Assembly: GCA_004380135.1 (NCBI GenBank)
Contig: QXCR01000081.1
Coordinates: forward strand, 1-64,000
DNA: 64,000 bases
From: Stemphylium vesicarium
Taxonomy: Eukaryota; Ascomycota; Dothideomycetes; Pleosporales; Pleosporaceae
Direction: 5' to 3'
Shown: positions 59,248 to 64,000 of the stretch, in pieces
Numbering within the stretch: position 1 is the stretch's first letter
Layout: each line of letters begins with the position of its first letter
Made by a program: the position numbers and the translations under genes
Notes under the pieces: model-generated
The model's input: the letters and a program-made list of their open reading frames with translations, nothing else
What the model was told of the DNA's origin: nothing
Database searches by the model: none

Positions 59248-59748
59248 GGACAAGACAGGGAAAGACATGATAAGAAAGCCAACCATCAGCTAAGATAACC
59301 AGCTTCCCATCCAATGAAAAAGAAACGGAGTCGTAATTGCTGCAATGTGTCCATCTTCATACTGGCCAGGCCGGAGGCCACTCCATTCAACAACCCCCTG
59401 ACGCTTCATTCACACTCCGCGATTACGACATTCGCTGAAAGAGTGCTATTTGAAGGCACCACAATGGAGCTCCGGCCCTGGTAATTATGCCTATAACCAC
59501 CTCCCCAAGCATGCGAAATGGTTGCGAACAATACTACTTTTGCCCCAGAAGCTCATCCTACTTTCGCTCGTCAAGTCTCCCAGCTCTTCAGAATTTTCAG
59601 AAGGATATCGAGTAGAATTCATTATGAGGAGCAACAAGTCCTGGATTCCAATAGCGATACGCAGCGATAGTTTGCGTTCGTATCGCTATGTAGTGTACTG
59701 CCAACTCACGAGCTTAGTGGACTGCCAAGATGCAGGTGTAAGTTGCGC
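59248..59748. other. Intergenic, 0.5 kb between convergent units
   Basis: GH79 3' end and end of the copy C pseudogene. Nothing else seen. Confidence 0.5.
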
Positions 59749-61262
59749 TCAGCTGTTGGGGCTACTGAAACGGAACGAGTACAGTGTGCTGAGATGCTGT
59801 TGGAATGTCTCCTCTGACCAGCGATCCCAGCTATCCCAGCTATCCAACAAAGTTCTCGGGTTCACTGGCTGACCCAGGCCGAAGTCGCAGCTAATGATCG
59901 GGTCGTCTTTCTCTATCTTCTCAAAGGGTTGTTTTACCAAGCCTTGCGGGTCTCACAGATGCGAAAGTGGCGCGTCGCGGTGTATTTTGCCGTCGGAAAG
60001 CTCTTCCTAATGACTTGTGGCAAGAGCAACTTGCCATGCTGCGACTTCTTGCATAAGGTCAAGAATCCGGGTGGTCTGAATGGGCGGCAAGTTGCAATAA
60101 AACGTGAGGGTGAAGGCCCCTGCAGGTATTCTAGATGCTCGCGTTGTTTCGGCCTCGCCAATCCAAGACCATAGAGACTCAAGTACTAGATTGGTGTAAG
60201 CTATTGCTGGGTATGCAGTCTCCGATAATGCTCACGGTTTGTGCCATCATGATGCCGATAACGGACACGACGTACGCGCTGTTCTGTTAAAACAACATCC
60301 GATAAGCTGACGCGACGACCGATGCAGATTTCGGGACTCTCTTTCCACATTGGGATCAAGCCGTGTGCGTGGCATTTGGGGTAAGCCGCAGACTCGTGGT
60401 CTTCATGCACAGCAAACTTCCTGATGTCCTTCCGGGCATTCGGGTTAAACGAGTTCCAGAATCTGATCGCTACTGCAGCTGCTGAGAATCGACCGGCAAC
60501 TGATGCGCCTCTTCTCCGCAGATTCAAAGTGTGACGTTCCTGGAGCTCTGAACTGATACATGTGGTAGGCATATTCCAGTTGAGCCGCTCTGGTGGACGC
60601 CCGGCAGAGCGGAGATTCTCCTCTATTCTTTTAATCGATGTTTGCCTATCCTCCACAGAAAGACCCTGTCTCGTTTTCATGCTGTCCAGGCGCTGTAAAG
60701 ACTCGTAGGGTTCGATTACATCCATCCAACGAGCGAGAAGTTGGGAAAATGTGGACTCGGCCTCTATATCCGGCGTATCTGGCACATTCCTAACTGCAAT
60801 CCTAATCATGCGCCCTGCCACACCGTTGCAAGAAATTTTCTGTAGAAACTGGACTGGAAGATCAACCCGGAAGATGGATTGTCGTTGCATGCGCCGGACA
60901 TTGCTCTGCTGTTTTGATCGTATGGTGTTATTCCAGTGTCGTGCTGGCACTGAGAAGCGATCGTCTTTGTTAGTCGTGGCGGATATGGCATTGCATTCGA
61001 AAGGCATCCTTTCAATTTCCTCTGCAATTGCGAAACAGGTCTCAGCGATAATTCAATAGGTTCACCGGTAGACGTACCGAGAGTATTGGTGATAGGGTCA
61101 ATGACATAACCACCTGGAATGGTGAAATAATTTTTCTAGATCTCGTTTCGCAGCTCTTGCAGTGGTACCCCCAAAGCACTATTTGTGATGTTCCGCTCTG
61201 CTTCAAGGCTACGATCTCCATTCAGGTCGCGCTGGGTCGACAGGTCGCTAGACAGTGTTGTC
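59749..61262 (-). pseudogene. PECHA-family copy C, multiple stops and a frameshift
   Basis: Reads from ATG 61262 (MTTLSSDLSTQ) to PLQELRNEI, where a TAG stands in place of the expected Tyr/Leu codon (61136-61138), on through YFTIPGGYVIDPITNTLG and EPIELSL. A frameshift near 61048 then leads to CFAIAEEIERMPFECNAI and a clean 268-codon frame (to about 60201) with FSAAAVAIRFW, HEDHESAAYPKCHAHGL and ICIGRRVSL. After further breaks the family's later block appears (SLWSWIGEAETTRASRIPAG then AFTLTF, about 60170), then two more stops (about 60019 and 59960), and the C-terminal CDFGLGQPVNP with an acidic Trp-rich end at 59749-59940. Not functional as it stands. Divergent from copy D. Confidence 0.65.
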
Positions 61263-61833
61263 ATCGTCGATGGACTGTACGCGCTGCTTTCAATGTCTTG
61301 CATTTCCACTTTTCGTTGATATGGACAGTTCCCGAGATGTTGTCGAGAATGGGATGTATTCGGGATGGGCGGGTTCGGAACGGGGGAGATGCAAAGTCGG
61401 GCGGGAATATCCCGTATGCTACCCAAGTATATAGTGCGAAGCCGATAACGCTAGGTTCCGAGATCATTCCGAGAAAGATGATTATCGTTCGGAATTCAGA
61501 AGCTCTATCTCCCACCACCCTGCAGATCAGCAAGAGGCGCGATCAACAACATCCAGGTTGTCACCAGTATCGAACACTACTGCTGCGACTCCTGCTTCGC
61601 AACTCGCAGCCATAGCAACCTGGGATCCAGGACGGTCAGGCAGACTCAGTAGGCATGATGCTGCGCTACCGTGCACCCCTATCTCAAACACATATCTCTG
61701 ATGCCCTAACAGTTCTTTTCGAAGCAGTGATTCGGCTCCCGACATATACCTACCGCATCTTCATCTAAACTGCGTACCGAGCCTTGGTCCAGTAACACCC
61801 CCAGGAAATTCTTGTTCACTATCATCAGCGACC
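61263..61833. other. Spacer between head-to-head copies C and D
   Basis: 571 bases. No gene. It should hold the ancestral promoters of both copies. CT-poor; no TATA box seen. Confidence 0.45.
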
Positions 61834-63336
61834 ATGGCCACTTCCTCCCCGGCCCTTCAGCTACCGCGAGAATTGCGAGACGAAATTCTTGGTCATGCTG
61901 TGGATGTTGGCGGCTATATTTACAACAACGCAAGTGGGAAATTGCGTACTGCTAAGAACGAGCCGATAAATCTAGCCTTGACTCTTGCCTGTAAGCAAAT
62001 CGCGCTCGAAGTTACGGAACTGCTATTCAAGCGCAACCCCATCACTGTGTCCACTAGTCAGCCTGGAACAGGCGATTCCATGCTTCGGGACGCAACGAGA
62101 TATTATGAGACATTGGTTCGGATCGACTCAATGAGAATCAACCTTCTGTTAGAGTTTCCACATTGTGTTTCTCTTGCTGCCTTCGACACAGCCTACCATC
62201 AATATCCGAGGAGCAGGCATTAACTACGCACGATTGAGGATGTGTGTTCTTATAGAAAGGGCTGCATACCGGAGGTGGATCATTATTTCAATCCCGCTTT
62301 AGCTGATCGCGAACGGATCGAATTTTTGTTCCTCGTGGTACAGGCACATCCGGATTTAGATCCGGAATCTGTAGGCAATTCTGCAGTTGACTTCTGTTCC
62401 CGAGCTGGAGTGGCCCACCTTTACAAAACTTACTGTCGAATCGAGCAACAGCGAGCAACATCCGAGACTATGCTCTGGGATATACCATCGCATAGCCACC
62501 TAGAGGTCATGGAGAGTGTCTCTAGATCTCCATTTCTTCTAGACCATCCCGCCGTATATTCTTCAGTGGCATTATTCATCAGGCTAATGCGGAGAATCCC
62601 CAGGGCAAAACGCCGGCATATACGTAGTGTCATCCTCGAGGATCTGCACGTGGGTGCTGCGAGTCCTGAGTGTCGTGGTCGAGGGCTCGTTCAGTTGTGC
62701 AAACTCTATCCACAACTTCGTATTGACCGTTGTGCAAGCATATTGGGTGCCGTTCTCAATACATACCATGTTCTGGAACTGTAGAGGGAAAATTCCTCGA
62801 TGATGAGGCCATATTTGCCTCTTCGAGCACCCAGGTCTACAGTAACACGTTCGATGGCCAGTTGGATCGGAGAGGCAATGGAGCTCGAGGAAGCAGGGAT
62901 GCCATCTGGCGCTTTCAAATTGACGTTTACAGATGTACCGGAAGTTGTTGACAAAGCATGTGCAGTCTTGAAAGAGGATGTTGTTTGGCATCAGACCTTT
63001 CAACAGCGATTTACGGACGCTTTGGCCGTCCATCTAGATGGTTACGTTACACATTCCGACGGTTCAATCACTCATCCTGACGGCTCAGAAATCCATCCGG
63101 TTGGCTTCGCTAGGACGGGTGTGGCATGTCTCCACGCAGACACACATCCTGCTGCATCAGTCCTGGCTAACTACCTGCCACGAATATTTAAGGGGAACAC
63201 TTGTGTCAGATTCGATGGATGCCGCGAAGAGTCTCTGGAGGCAGAAGTGGGTGCCTTGCTGGAACAGAATGAAGGCTTGGAGACCATGGAAGAGTGGAAT
63301 CACAGGCATGATCAAATGAGCCGCGAAGAAGTGTAA
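61834..63336 (+). pseudogene. PECHA-family copy D, two in-frame stops
   Basis: ATG at 61834 starts MATSSPALQLPRELRDEILG. One frame of 501 codons is cut only by TAA at 62221 (codon 130) and TAG at 62782 (codon 317). Blocks: GGYIYNNASGKLRT, LACKQIALEVTELLFKRNPI, YSSVALFIRLMRRI, RRHIRSVILEDLHVGAASPE followed by CRGRGL (the diverged PECHA motif), ASWIGEAMELEEAGMPSGAF then KLTF, and a C-terminal part with THSDGSITHPDGSEIHP repeats and FKGNTCVRFDG. Introns could in theory remove the stops, but I found no pair of good sites that keeps phase. Same frame length as copy A. Function unknown. Confidence 0.6.
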
Positions 63337-64000
63337 TGCGGCAACGCGCACCAGCCTACATGATCATTGTGTTGGACATCAGCACCAACTTTGAGAGTGT
63401 ATCAAAGCTATCCAGGGGACGCTGCAGGTTGTTGCTATATGCTCCCACCAACACTGGTCGCGTACACGGCCATGTACTACCACACCACAAGGATCGTGAT
63501 GTTAGACCACTCAACGCGTCCTATAACATTCTCTTCATTCCGTGATTATCATAACGAGCTTCGGTTTGGTTGGCGGATGTCGGTACATTGCAGGCTCCAC
63601 CGGCGATTGAATTCGTAGAGATGATGATACCGAAAGCTGAATCATGGCAGAGATGTGCTGTTTTTCTTCGCACCAATATCCCTCGGGGAATTGCACAGTA
63701 GCAAGGTAACCACGGCTCTTTATCCCTGTGAAACGGAGCCACTCCACAACCTTAGTTTTTTTCGGATATTTGATGCGCATCAAGTGCTTCGGCCCAGTGT
63801 CGAAGATCCTCGTCCTTGAACATGGATACATTTTTTGCAATCTTTTTGAAGTACGGTTTCTGTGTGATATACTTGAACGTGCCTTCGACAAAGTTGCGGG
63901 CCGCAGAAGGCAATTCTTTCCAAGTCCTCCGCTCGGCAAGTATATCTTAATCGGAGCTGGGGTCGGCACGGTGGATATCCAGAAAAGGCAAAAACTGAGG
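63337..64000. other. Right edge, no supported gene
   Basis: A 144-codon minus-strand frame (63969-63535) has a basic, compact look (VVEWLRFTGIKSRGYLATVQ) and might be the end of a gene that starts beyond the window, but I recognise nothing in it. Confidence 0.35.

Overview
The window is nuclear DNA of a filamentous ascomycete. Introns are short (about 45-65 bases) with GT-AG ends and CTAAC/CTAAT branch sites. Repeats carry the TA-rich decay expected of repeat-induced point mutation (RIP). The gene set (AA9 LPMO, GH79, Cys6 factor, NCS1 permease, Cu-type surface SOD) is typical of Pezizomycotina; Dothideomycetes/Pleosporales fits best, but genus cannot be read from the sequence. All gene models and splice sites were worked out by eye; each listed spliced model keeps frame.

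Layout. 1-4440: AT-rich, mutated repeat land ending in the 3' part of a Tad1/LINE-type retrotransposon. 4.5-31.9 kb: mostly housekeeping and surface genes. These are a chymotrypsin-fold protein with a Cys nucleophile, a GPI-type SOD, a membrane/F-box-like protein, SIN protein Cdc14, a PAP2-family lipid phosphotransferase-like protein, a Cys-containing secreted protein, a DUF4112 protein, the decapping enzyme Dcp2, a single-pass membrane protein, a glycine-zipper protein and an NCS1 permease. 33-41 kb: an AA9 LPMO with an in-frame Gly-rich tail beyond its stop, a decayed small membrane protein gene, a divergent mitochondrial pair (GcvH and bS6m), and a convergent pair of a Zn2Cys6 factor and an NmrA-like protein. 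42-48 kb: two copies of an unrecognised LPRELR-type family on either side of a dead pogo/Fot1-like DNA transposon. 48-59 kb: Golgi GDPase, an EF-hand protein, a cytochrome P450 and a GH79 glycosidase. 59.7-63.3 kb: two more copies of the same family, head to head.

The best candidate for something undescribed is that four-member family (called here the PECHA family after its most conserved motif). Copy B is an intact three-exon gene; copies A, C and D keep a long recognisable frame broken by isolated stops. Other notable points are the His-Asp-Cys triad in the 4.5 kb protein, the AA9 tail, and a four-helix membrane segment joined in one frame to a Cys-rich F-box-like half.
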